Source of the DNA: Liolophura sinensis | Lineage: Eukaryota; Mollusca; Polyplacophora; Chitonida; Chitonidae | NCBI RefSeq assembly: GCF_032854445.1 | Contig: NC_088296.1 | Coordinates: 28,329,064 to 28,393,063 of the forward strand | DNA length: 64,000 bases | Reading direction: 5' to 3' | Shown: positions 11,241 through 22,979 of the stretch, one piece after another | How the letters are laid out: every line of letters begins with the position of its first letter | Numbering within the stretch: position 1 is the first letter of the stretch | Notes under the pieces: model-generated | Database searches by the model: none | Seen by the model: the letters and a program-made list of their open reading frames with translations, nothing else | Told to the model about the DNA's origin: nothing | Made by a program: the position numbers and the translations under genes

Positions 11241-13574
11241 TGGCATACATGTAGTAAGTGTGAGGCTTGTACTTTACCTGTGAAAGAGTACTGGTATACG
11301 TATATTCTTGACCAGGAGGTGGAGCGGATGATTTCATAGGACATAAAACCGCCTTTTCCCAAGAGAGTAGTGCACACTGTTTTTCAGCGTCACCTATACT
11401 CAGTGCTTGATAAGTTTAAAATATTCTCCCCAAAACAGCTGTATTCTTAATTTAATTTTTCCATTATACATAAATAGTAGATTCATTTTTTTGTCGCTGT
11501 TAGTCGAGGTGTACAGAAGAAAACATTAGAATTCACAACGGAACGCATGCTGAATGGGAACAGTTGTTGAAGAGTCATTCCCAGGATTTATGACATAAGA
11601 TACAGCAATTGCCGAAATATGCAGCTACATATGCGCTTGTACATTATTGTAATGACACTATTCACGCCGGGTGTGTGGAATACAAACGCACGTGATGACG
11701 GTGTGGTACCACTTGAATTAACACTGGTGTACCTTCATTCAAATGATGGAAGCCTACAGATATGAATATATGTGTTAAATATAGCTGTTTGACTGTTGTT
11801 TGCACAGTACATATATTATAGTCTACTACATGCACTTGACATTGAGAAGAAAAAAAATCTAGGTTACGTAAATCAAGGTGCGGCATGTACCTGTCAGTGG
11901 TTAACCGGGGCATATTGAATTATATCACCATTTCGAATATATAAACATTTGCAATAAAAGTGCAACTAAGGCACATGTTTTGATTACAGCGAACTTATAG
12001 ACTAGCATGACAAATGTACACATGTCGGACACTCACTTAGTTCATTTACCTAGAACATTCTTTGAGTGATGAATTTATTTCATCACAAAAAACTCTTCAC
12101 GGCTTCTCTTCTCGTGAATCCGTCACAATTTCTTTCATTATATGTCTTGGGATTATTGGTCCCTGACGTCCATTTCGGTTGACATCTGGTACATGTATGC
12201 GAATGTCTGTTTTAGCTGGAGTCGGGGCTTGGCACTTTTAAAGACATAGAGCTTTCTTTTCAAGGATTTCAGCAGTTACTGGCAAGATGTCAAGTTTACA
12301 GCCAAGATATGACAACATCCAGCGAATTGTTCAGCCTCACCTGCTTCACTTTTAAATGTACAGATGGTATAGGGTTATTTATCAGTGGTTGCTCGCAGAA
12401 GAAACAGTTCAAACCTGCAAGAATGGAATCCAGTACATTAAAGGATAAACCCGAAGGATGTATTGCAGCTTTGGATGTTTTCCATATATACTTGTCAGTA
12501 AGGCGGCTTATCAAACTGTTACAAGAAATTTTAGTTAATACCTAAAACAAAAGAAGCAAAGAAAATTCTTTTCCACAATTGCAGTCACGTTTGTCCCATA
12601 TTTCGCTACCCAGGGAATCATATCAAAGCCATTGCAGGGAAGTGTTCCACAAATTGTAGTGAGGTAATAACAACCTTTGAGGTGAAATGTTCATAACCAC
12701 TGCAGTAAGAGGGTTAAAAACATTGCACGGGTGTGTTTAAAACCAATGCGGTGTTGAAAAATATGGTGGTTAGACTGTCAAGAACACTGCACAGAGGTGT
12801 TCAACGACATGGTAGTGAGATGTTTAAGACATCTTTACAACTTGCTGAACAAATGTAAATATGAGAGTATACTTAGCACACAGTAAAGGTCTGTCACCAA
12901 TAGGTAATAAATTAAAATGTTATTACAAGCCAATAAATCTCATACAATGGGTATACTTAACAAACAGTACAAATCTGTCACTGCAAGGTATTATAGCTAA
13001 TGTTATGGAAGGCCTATAAATCTCACGCACTTGAATCGTTACCAAATAACCGCTGACATCATATACACAATTGAAGAATGTGTCAATTTGTATTTATATT
13101 GCTGGAGTTTCAATAAATTGCTTGATTCTGTGTAACTCTACATACAGTTCAAAATGAGAAAAATAGCTCCAGACAATAATGTATACGGGGTGTAATCTGA
13201 AACGCCCATGAGAACACGTTGTTCCTTTGCGTGAAACTGGGTCACTCACGTAAAACGTATAAAAGAACAGGCCGGTACATTCAGTATGAAGAATCTAAAG
13301 TCTGATGAACATATAGTCCACTTGTACATGTACGTGACAAGCCTGAATACAGTACTTTCAAAATCTGCATGCGTCATTTTTCTTGAAAAAAACAAAAACA
13401 GGTTTTCTGTTAAACATGTTAAATTTAACAGAATGGGTAGCAACAGTGTTTTATAGTTTGCTGAACAACACCATGTACAGGTTAACTGGGCTAGACATCA
13501 TGTACAGAGAAAGAAAAAATATTACCAAGGAGTTGTTGGAAAGGGCAGAAACTCTTATGTTAAGGTCTGGTTAA
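11241..13574. other. No gene seen; one ~105 bp duplication
   Basis: Short ORFs only. Between 12,865 and 13,030 a segment with GTATACTTA, CACAGTA, CTGTCAC and CCAATAAATCTCA occurs twice with divergence. Around 12,650-12,840 there is a weak about 40 bp periodicity (GTGTTCA / AAAACATTGCAC words). Confidence 0.45.
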
Positions 13575-14350
13575 TGAATTCGTATATGTAGTTTCTCCGA
13601 TGAATTGTGTCTTTAACTGAGTGTCATTCTCCATAAAAGCACCGTATTTGGCACAAGGCCCTATTAGCGCCTATTATATGATGATAGCTGAGGAGCGTTC
13701 CTCTGTGTGTGACACATTCAACTAAAACACCAAAATTCAAGATGCGTAAAAATTGATAAATATCACTTTTGGAAACCTGTAAAAGAATCATAAGAAACGC
13801 CGGGTGTTTGCATTAATAATTTGGGTATTTGTAATTTGAGGCAATTGAATGTTAGCAGTGCTAATATGTGTTTATATCATACAATCAGTCGTTATTCCAA
13901 TAAATGACAAATATCCAATCTACATCGACCTTACATTGTACAAGGAATTATCACCAAACAGAGAGAAATATGGCAGTACAACTACAACGCCCATCAGCCC
14001 TCTAACTTTACGGACTTCCTTTCAACACATTAAACCCCAAGCACTCACTCGTTCACTCACTCAACATGTCCAGAGATACGGAAGTTTTATGTGTTACTCA
14101 CTCAGGCTGATTAATAAACCAATTATTATGGCTGTGGATTTGGAGAAAAAAACAACAAAAGGCACATATGTGAGTCCCAATGATGGAACGGGCAGGGCCA
14201 GGAAAATACCCCATATCACTATGGGGCTCTTTAGGAAAAAATCATGTTACCTGTAAAATATTACACTATTGTAGGTCGTATAAACTGTTACGTCAGTAGA
14301 AAGTGGTGCGTGTACCATGTCACGTGACTGAATTTATGCCAAGTGCCAAG
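13575..14350. repeat. Dispersed repeat family R, copy 1 (truncated)
   Basis: This copy opens with CTATTAGCGCCTATTATATG and continues to a segment (13,849 onward) that is nearly identical to 17,478-17,650 and similar to 32,034-32,200. The shared segment holds a short ORF in all three copies (start MLAVLICVYIIQSVV or MVAVLVCVYIIQSVV). The copy runs into 102 bp units and then the 71/38 bp composite array. No transposase or other enzyme was recognised, so the repeat is either non-autonomous or a segmental duplication. Confidence 0.7.
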
Positions 14351-14520
14351 AAATGTAATGATCCAGAGAATACAAAGACAATTAACGGAATGAATACGGC
14401 CCTGCTTACTACAGCGTAATCAGAAATGTTACATCTGGGTCATCCGGACACTCGCCATAATGATCCAGAAAACACAAAGACAAATAACGAAATGAACACC
14501 ACTCTACTTACTACAGCGGA
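14345..14520. repeat. 102 bp unit, about 1.7 copies, within R copy 1
   Basis: Same monomer as the six-copy array at 17,970-18,570 (GATCCAGAGAA, ACACAAAGACAAATAA and CTGGGTCATC blocks). It breaks off directly into the 71 bp array at about 14,520. Confidence 0.75.
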
Positions 14521-14995
14521 CTATCCCACTAACACTCATACAACAGATGTTCTGCTATATTTAACAAAAGATTCTGCTACGATAACAGACTTCATCCCAC
14601 TAACACACATACAACAGATATTCTCTTATATTTAACAGAAGATTCTGCCACAATAAATGACTTCATCCCACTGACACACATACATCAGAGGTTCTGTTAT
14701 ATTTTAAAGAAGATTCTGCTACAATAACATAATTCATCCCACTAACACACATACAACAGATGTTTTGTTAATTTTAACAGAAGATTCTGCAACAATAAAT
14801 TAGTTCATCCCACTAACACACATACAACAGATGTTCTGTTATATTTAACAGAAGATTCTGCAACAATAAATTAATTCATCCAACTAACACACATACAACA
14901 GAAGTTCTGTTATATTTAACAGAAGATTCTATCAAAATAACAGACTTAATCCCACTAACACGCATACAACAGATGTTCTGTTATATTTAACACAT
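14521..14995. repeat. 71 bp satellite-like array, second block, about 6.5 copies
   Basis: Same monomer and internal palindrome as 5,850-7,590, with independent variants (for example AATTAGTTCATCC and TATCAAAATAACAG). Confidence 0.88.
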
Positions 14996-15165
14996 TATTC
15001 TTATAGAGTAGTAAATATCATTAACATTTAGGGTTAGCTGTGGTGGAGAAAGATTAAAATCTGTCGACAAACCAACTCTGACATTAGAGATTTGCAAATG
15101 GTGATTTTACTGTTAAAATCTAATAATGTTGCGTGAAAAAATCTAATAATATTAACTCTGCTCAA
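14996..15165. repeat. Spacer, second copy
   Basis: Close match to 7,591-7,785, in the same order between the 71 bp and 38 bp arrays. Confidence 0.8.
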
Positions 15166-17435
15166 CACTAAATCACAGATGTGATGGTTATAGTCCCATT
15201 CACCTCTAAATCACTGATGTGACGCATATAATCAAATTCACCACTAAATCACAGATGTCATGGTTATAGTCCCATTGACCACTAAATCACAGATGTAATG
15301 GTTCTAGTCAAATTCACCACTAAATGACAGATGTGATGGTTATAGTCCCATTCACCACTATATCACAAATGCCATTGTTATAATCCCATTTACCACTAAA
15401 TTACAGATGTGATGGATATAGTGCCAATCACCACTAAATCACAGATGTCACTGTTATAGTCCCATTCACCACTAAATCACAGATGTGATGGTTATAGTCC
15501 CATTCACCACTAAATCACAGATCTGATGGTTATAATCCCATTCACCACTAAATCACAGATGTGATGGTTATAGTCCCATTCGCTACTAAATCACAAATGT
15601 GATGGATATAATCCCATACACCACTGAATCACAGATGTAATGGATATAGTACCATTTACCACTGAATCACAAATGTGATGGTTATAGTCTCATTCACCAC
15701 TAAATCATAGATGTGATGGTTATAATCCCAATCACCACTAAATCAGAGATGTGACAGTTATAGTCCCATTCACCCTTAAATCACAGATGTGACGGTTATC
15801 GTCTCATTCACCACTAAATTACAGATGTGTATAGTGATAGTCCAATTCACCACTAAATCACAGATCTGATGGTTATAGTCCCAATCACCACTAAATAACT
15901 GATGTGATGGTTATATTCCCATTCACCACAAAAACACTGATGTGATGGATATAGTTCTATTCACCACTAAATCACAGATGTGATGGATATAATCCCAATC
16001 ACCACTGAATCACAGATGTGAAGGTTATAGTCCCATTGACCACTAAATCACAGATGTGATGGTTATAGTCCCATTCACCCCTAAATCACAGATGTGACGG
16101 TTATAGTCCCATTGACCACTAAATTAGAGATGTGTATGGTTATAGTCCCATTCAGCACTAAATCAAACATGTGACGGTTATAGTCCCAATCACCTTTAAT
16201 TAACAGAAATGATGGTTATAGTCCCATTCACCACTAAATCACAGATGTGATGGTTATAGTTCCATTCATCACTAAATTACAGATGTGATGGTTATAGTCG
16301 CATTTACCACTAAATCACAGATGTGATGGTTATAGTAACAAACACCACTAAATAACAGATGTGATGGTTATAGTCCCATTCGCCACTAAATCACAGATGT
16401 GATGGTTATAGTTCCATTCACCACTAAATCACAAATGTGATGGTTATAGTCCCATTCACCAATCACCGATGTAATGGTTATAGTCCCAATCACCACTAAA
16501 TCACAGATGTGATGGTTATAGTCCCATTCACCACTAAATCACAGATGTGATGGTTGTAGTCCCATTTACCACTAAATCACCGATGTGATGGTTATAGTCA
16601 CATTTACCACTATATTACCGATGTGATGCATAAAACCGTATTCACCACTAAATCACAGATGTAATGGTTATACTCACATTCACCGCTGAATCACCGATGT
16701 GATGGTTATAGTCCCATTCAACACTAGATCACCGATGTGATGGTTATAGTCTCATTCACCACTAAATCACCCATGTGATGGATAAAACCCGATTCTACAC
16801 TAAATCACCGATGTGATGGTTATAGTCCCATTCAACACTAAATCACAGATGTGATGGTTATAATCCCATTCACCACTTTATCACAGATGTGATAGATAAA
16901 ACGCTATTTTCTACTAAATTACAGATGTGATGGTCATAGTCCAATCACCACTAAATCACAGATGTTATGGTTATAGTCCCAATCACCACTAAATAACACA
17001 TGTGATTGTTATAATCCCATTTACCACTAGATCACAGATGTCATGTTTATAGTCAAATTTACCACTAAGTTTCAGATGTTATGGCTATAGTCCCATTCAC
17101 CACTAGATCACAGATGTGATGGTTATAGTGCCATTTACTACTAAATCACGATGTGATGGTTATAGTCAAACTCACCACTAAATGACAGATGTGATGGTTA
17201 TAGTCCCATTTACCAATAAATTACCGATGTGATGGTTATAGTCCCATTCACCACTAAATCACAGATATGATGGTTATAGTCCTAATCACCACTAAATCAC
17301 AGATGTGATGGTTATAGTCCCCTTTACCACTTTATTACAGATGTAATAGATAAAACGTTATTCACCACTAAATTACAGATGTGATGGTCATAGTTTAATT
17401 ACCACTAAATCACAAAAGTTATGGTTATAGTCCCA
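15166..17435. repeat. 38 bp satellite-like array, second block, about 60 copies
   Basis: Same monomer as 7,786-8,800 but more than twice as long and more heterogeneous. Several monomers read ATCACCGATGTGATG, and a sub-family has GATAAAAC in place of GTTATAGTC, at about 16,630, 16,780, 16,890 and 17,350. It ends abruptly in R copy 2 sequence at about 17,436. Confidence 0.9.
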
Positions 17436-17969
17436 ATCGCCGGGTATTTGCCTAATTTGTAATTTTGGGACATTTGAATGTTAGCAGTGCTAATATGTGT
17501 TTATATCATACAATCAGTCGTTATTCCAATAAATGACAAATATCCAATCTACATCGACCTTACATTGTACAAGGAATTATCACCAAACAGAGAGAAATAT
17601 GGCAGTACAACTACAACGCCCATCAGCCCTCTAACTTTACGGACTTCCTTGCAACATGTCCAGAAACAGGGCAGTTTCATGCGTTACGCACATTAGGCTG
17701 ATTAATAAACCAGTTAATGTGGATGTAGATTTGAAAAACATAAACAAAGGGCACATATGTGAGTCACAATGATGAAATGGGCAGGGCGAGGAAATTACCC
17801 CTTATCACTACGGGGCTCTTTAAGAAAAAATCATGTTACCTGTGAAATATTACACTGTTGTAGCTGCTCTAGTCTTAGTCTCCATGGATTTGTTTTGATG
17901 GTCTCATTTAAACTGTCACGTCAGTTTAAACCATGTCACGTGACTGAATCTATGCCAAGCACCAAGAGA

Positions 17970-18570
17970 TGTAATGATCCAGAGAACACAAAGACAAATA
18001 ATGGAATGAACACCGCTCTACTTACAACAGAGGAGCGAACAATGGGGCACCTGGGTCATCTGGACACTCGCCATAATGATCCAGAGAACACAAAGACAAA
18101 TAATGGAATGAACACCGCTCTACTTACTACAGAGGAGCGAACAATGGGACACCTGGGTCATCTGGACACTCGCCATAATTATCCAGAGAACACAAAGACA
18201 AATAATGGAATGGACACCGCTCTACTTACTACAGAGGAGCGAACAATGGGACACCTGGGTCATCTGGACACTCGCCATAATTATCCAGAGAACACAAAGA
18301 CAACAAACGGAATGAATACCGCACTACTTACTACAGCGGACTGAACAATGTGACATCTGGGTCATCTGGACACTCGCCATAATTATCCAGAGAACACAAA
18401 GACAACAAACGGAATGAATACCGCTCTACTTACTACAGCGGACTGAACAATGTGACACCTGGGTCATCTGGACACTCGCCATAATTATCCAGAGAACACA
18501 AAGACAATAAACGGAATGAATACCGCTCTACTTACTACAGCGGACTGAACAATGGGACATCTGGGCACTC
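17970..18570. repeat. 102 bp minisatellite, about 6 copies, inside R copy 2
   Basis: The period is 34 codons, so the plus strand stays open (17,769-18,344), with units containing NDPENTKTNNGMNTALLTTE. Later units acquire TGA (ACAGCGGACTGA) and close the frame. Single or partial monomers in R copies 1 and 3 suggest the array expanded in place. Confidence 0.88.
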
Positions 18571-18637
18571 GCCCTTTCTCCTTACAGTCTAAAGCACACA
18601 TAGGTTTTCTGGGACAGTGGGGAGGGGAGTGTGCGTG

Positions 18638-18674
18638 TCGGTATGGGGGAGGGGGGGGGGGGGTAGTGGGGGTT
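18638..18674. repeat. G-rich tract
   Basis: A run of about 14 G flanked by GGGGGA and GGGGG blocks on the plus strand, within R copy 2. It has G-quadruplex-forming composition. R copy 3 has a shorter G-rich tract at 23,240-23,290. Confidence 0.7.
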
Positions 18675-20895
18675 GTCTCTTATGTAAATGGCGACAATAG
18701 CCTGCTAAACATACTGTCCTGACAAACTTAGTGACGATGTAATTTACTGTGCAATGTTTATCTGGCAAAATGACGTAGGTTTCTGAATAAGAACAATGAG
18801 TGGGTAACTGTAAAAAAGTTAAATGTGTAAATTGTGATTCTTTAACACAGACACGCGTATAAAGATAACTTTAGTTGGTTACTTTGTGTCATTGGTAAAT
18901 CCGTGATGTGGAACTTCTTCAGAAATACTGAGTATTCCGCCGGTTGGGTAATTATTTGTACCCAGTTATACCCATTCACCTTTAGGAGACATATTTTCAA
19001 AAACAATGCAAACATTACGGCGTTGGGAATACCACACAGTTGACAACTTGCCGACCAATTGGTTTACAACCGATCCTATCCATTTATCTCCTACATTTAC
19101 TTACATTCTAATGCAGTTGCTTCCATTTTTTTCAAATTTGGGACGAAAATGGGACTTATTGGTACAAAAAATCTGATTTTTGTCCTCCTCCGCTTTGACA
19201 TAAAATTAGAAATTTTCTAAAAATTATCATTTCCTAATTCATATTCAGTTTTCTTCACCGAGAATGTATCCAGAAGAGTCTGTACATGCCTGTCACATGG
19301 ATCGGTGCCGGCACTTCCTTTAACCTAACATAGTGATGATAAGCAAATCTACATCTTAATTAGATTTCCTTCTGCTTCAGTTTAACGAAATGAATCTTAT
19401 ATTCACCGTCCAAAGAATCAGTCACTAAATATGACGTCTCCACAAAGTTATCGTAGACTGAACTGAGTGTAACATGACAACTGATGCTATGGTCGTCACA
19501 ATCAACTGAAGAATTCTCTCAGCAACAATGGAGATTTGTAGTCGACTGTTCATGTGGTGTAAACTGAACCTGTTGGCAAAAATTCGCATTTATCTGTGAG
19601 AATGTAATGAATACAGTGGGGTGTCTCGTATCCCAATGCCCTTATTAACATGTATGCTATGCTGTTTTCGGCACAATCCCCTTTCATCACATTTCACGTA
19701 TTTGGTGTATACATGCACATCTTTGTCTTGCTTATGCACAAAAAAAAACAAAAAAAAAAAAACAAGCAATACTGTCGATGACAGGATTTGAATTCTCATA
19801 TTACCACTCATGTAGAGTAGGCCCAATGCGTCATTTTGGTGCTTGAGTCTTGGCCAAATGTCAGCGACCACAGACGTTCGACGCAAAGTACTCAGGGTGA
19901 ATAAGGCTCAACGAATAAGGCTTTCGTGCTCACGGGACGTTTAATCTGCCTTAGCACGAGACTCAGATATATGTGGATCATTACGTATAGAAATCTACAC
20001 GTTACAGCATAAACCACACATACAGACTATCTGTGGCTTTCTGTGTGTGTGTAAGATAACAACCCACTTCACCGACACGTACCAGCCTTGGAATGTGTTG
20101 TGAAGTCATGCAGTGATTATCTAACAAATACATAGACGCATTGTGTTTGGATGAAGGAGCAATGAGTGGCTCACTGAATGGTAATCTGTATCTATAAATC
20201 CGTGTTCCTTATAATTCACCTACATCTTTCTGTAGATTTCACTTAAAGCTTGCTACCTTGTGTAAATGTACTATCCATATGTCAACACTCGGCCGGACTC
20301 TATGCGTAGAAGACATTCGTATAAAAGACGTCAAACAAAGTGGACTTTCTATGCCAATAGTGGCCAGGCCAATTTCTCAAACAACGTATAACATAAATCA
20401 ACAATGTAATCGGTGTATAAAGTATGACATTAGGATGACTTCATGTCAACAGAAGACGGACTGTTCTGACAAATATATAATCCTTTATCCCCAGAGCTCA
20501 CGGTATTGATAAGTAGACAGCAAGAACTGGACGGGTAGTTGGCAGATGTACATTACCAGCAAAAGTCAAGGAATATCAGATTTATATTCAGAATATCAGA
20601 ATATCAGAGAATATCTTGGTTATTCAGTTTTGATTTTGTATTTATATTACGATATCAGTGCTTCCACTCCCTGAAATCTGAATTATAATGAAGCTTCATG
20701 GGGAAAAGTCTAGTCCAATTTGTATTCAATTTTTAACCCAAGATGCAGCCTGTGGACAATCTCCAGGCTTGTTTATAGTATTATTCTCTTCCAATTTGGC
20801 CAAATCTGACGCTTTTATCACAAATGAGCTTTTGGTTTGATATTTCGCTTCATTTCCACACCATCAATATTAAAGACACAGGTTGACTACCAGTA

Positions 20896-22979
20896 AATCC
20901 TTAATATTACGATACAGATCCAACGCTAATGTTTTGTGCATCTGCAGAACTCTGTCAGGTGAGATTTCACTTTGCTTCATTGGTAACCTCTCCACGAGAC
21001 TTCCCCTTTGAAAAAGATCCAGTTGTTTAGCAATTTCTTTGGTGTGTACGGTAGAACGGTGTACTACCAACAAAAACAGCTGATAATGTACGGTACATAA
21101 CTGTCAAAGGTCAGTGTATTTGCATATAGATATTTAAGTGAAACCCACTAATGTTAAAATAATAACCCTCGGTGCATTAAACGTTAAAAATTACTGATCT
21201 AATGTCATCCATATAAGCCAAACATATGAGGAAGTCTGCTGTCATTGACCCCTAAGATGATGCCAGTTTCAGTTAAACAATGACTTGATATGTATGTGAT
21301 CGCACAAATGTTTGTTTTGGTTTCGTTTCACAGTAGTTATATCAAAACGTGGGGATATTTTGCAATATACATTTTTGGAAGAAATGGCAGAAATCTGATT
21401 TGTTAAGAAAAAAAGAGCCTAAATCATACACAGATAGAAGCCTGTAAGTAGGCCACGGTCGAATAGGTTATCTATAAAATGTTAAACAGAACTCGTTCAG
21501 ACTTTAGAGCTCGGCTTGAGGGAAACACTCCACCGTCTCCACACAGACTATACTCGCAGCTGGTCAGTGAGGCCCAGTCTTCGCGCTCATCTTCAAATGT
21601 GTATAAATGGACGTATAGAGAAGGAAATGTTAAAAGCCATAGAACGTTTATAACATCTTACATGTATACCCAACACACCATGTGTACAATGTACATACAC
21701 ATGCAGGTTATTCGCTGTTCGAATCTACAGTATAAAATGGACTAGAATACAAACGTTTACTTGAATGCGGGGTTAGCACGTTCTTTATTTGCCTTTTTTA
21801 TAGTAAGTTTACTCGAGTATATACTTCTACTTGAACGTGGTGCAAGCACTCGTTATTCTTTGTTCTGCTCTTTCAATCGAATTTACTTGAATATAATATT
21901 CGCTGTTCTACTCTGAAATAGCAAGACTAATCAAGTATTAACATTTTCTTGAACTTGGCGCAATACATAGAATATTATTTATTATTCAACTCTGCAATGA
22001 CAAGTTCAATGGAAAAAGTTATGAACTCTAGGTGTCAAAACGCACATTTGTATACTAGCTGCCAACCATCATGGACTCTAGATGTCAAAACAGACATTTG
22101 TGTCCCACCCGTTGAACATTATGGATTTGCCGGGTGAATATTCGCAAAGCAATTTCCGAAAACCGTGCCCAACACAAAACCACTCAAGAACTTAAGATGA
22201 AGATGATCCCAGTGCTATAGCTATTCGGAGCTACCTATTCCAATCAATACTACAGTCGCTGTTGTAAATGAAGCAAAATGGATGTGGTTTTTAACATTGT
22301 GTATGAAACTCCGAAGAAAAATACCAACTGTAAACACAAAGAAAAACCTACTAACAGACAAATCAGAGTGCTGCATGTAAATGGATTTAAGATGTACTAC
22401 TGGTGACAAACAACACATGTACGTGTGTTTTTCTTTATTTGTATTTTCTAAGGAAGATGGCGACAACAGGTTATAGGACAATTAGCGGACAGAACTTAAA
22501 CTAGCTGGTAAAACCCCCAAGCCTTCAACAACAAAAAGTAGATAATAATGAAAAAGAAAAACACAGAGATGTAACAAAGGCGGAGAGCTCATGTAGTGCT
22601 AAGTAATAAATGCATATTTTCTGAGCAGAAGGCAGGTAGAAGAAGAATGGTAAATAAAATTAAGAAAAAGATTACTAGGTTTTGTCTAAAAGACAGTTCC
22701 AATGAACACAGAGCGGTAATCACAAATTCCAGTGACATTAATAACGTGTGCTTTACTCTTTTAAATCTAAATGCCTCAACACAGGTTCAAACTGAATAAA
22801 GATCCCCTTCCCCAACTTACTCCGATGTCTTGAAGACATATCCATATAGCTTTTTTTTGAAAGCTTACCAGCAATGCGATGTCTTTACACAAGTCTGTTT
22901 AAATCACATTGCTAGGGATGTACAAGTTGCTACGTTTAATCATTTCAGTGAACAGGTAAAATACAACCTTAACTGAGGT
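20896..22979. other. No gene seen; degenerate 77 bp repeat remnants
   Basis: Positions 21,740-21,990 hold three or four worn copies of the 77 bp monomer found at 40,490-41,465, recognisable by TTTACTTGAA followed by GCACGTTCT-like words. A roughly 60 bp segment (ACTCTAGNTGTCAAAACNNACATTTGT) is duplicated at 22,020-22,110. No ORF carries a known domain. Confidence 0.45.

Larger units (their letters stand above)
17436..20895. repeat. Dispersed repeat family R, copy 2
   Basis: The copy starts CGCCGGGTATTTGCC and can be followed block by block in R copy 4 (31,845-35,245). Shared blocks are the MLAVLICVYIIQ segment, a GATGTAATTTACTGTGCAAT block (18,735), an AAATATGACGTCTCCACAAA block (19,427), a CAAAGTACTCAGGGTGA block (19,884) and a final CGCTTTTATCACAAA block (20,811). 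It carries six 102 bp units internally where copy 4 has none. No protein domain was recognised; a 98-codon minus ORF at 19,590-19,886 is not supported further. Confidence 0.75.

Noticed and set aside
13849-14256. MLAVLICVYIIQSVVIPIND ORF found in three R copies as a possible membrane protein gene
   Set aside because: Copies end at different points, the third has many replacements, and nothing indicates transcription; kept only as a marker of family R.
19590-19886. Minus ORF with WPRLKHQNDAL also partly open in R copy 4
   Set aside because: Contains a poly-A-derived stretch and loses the frame between copies; no family recognised.
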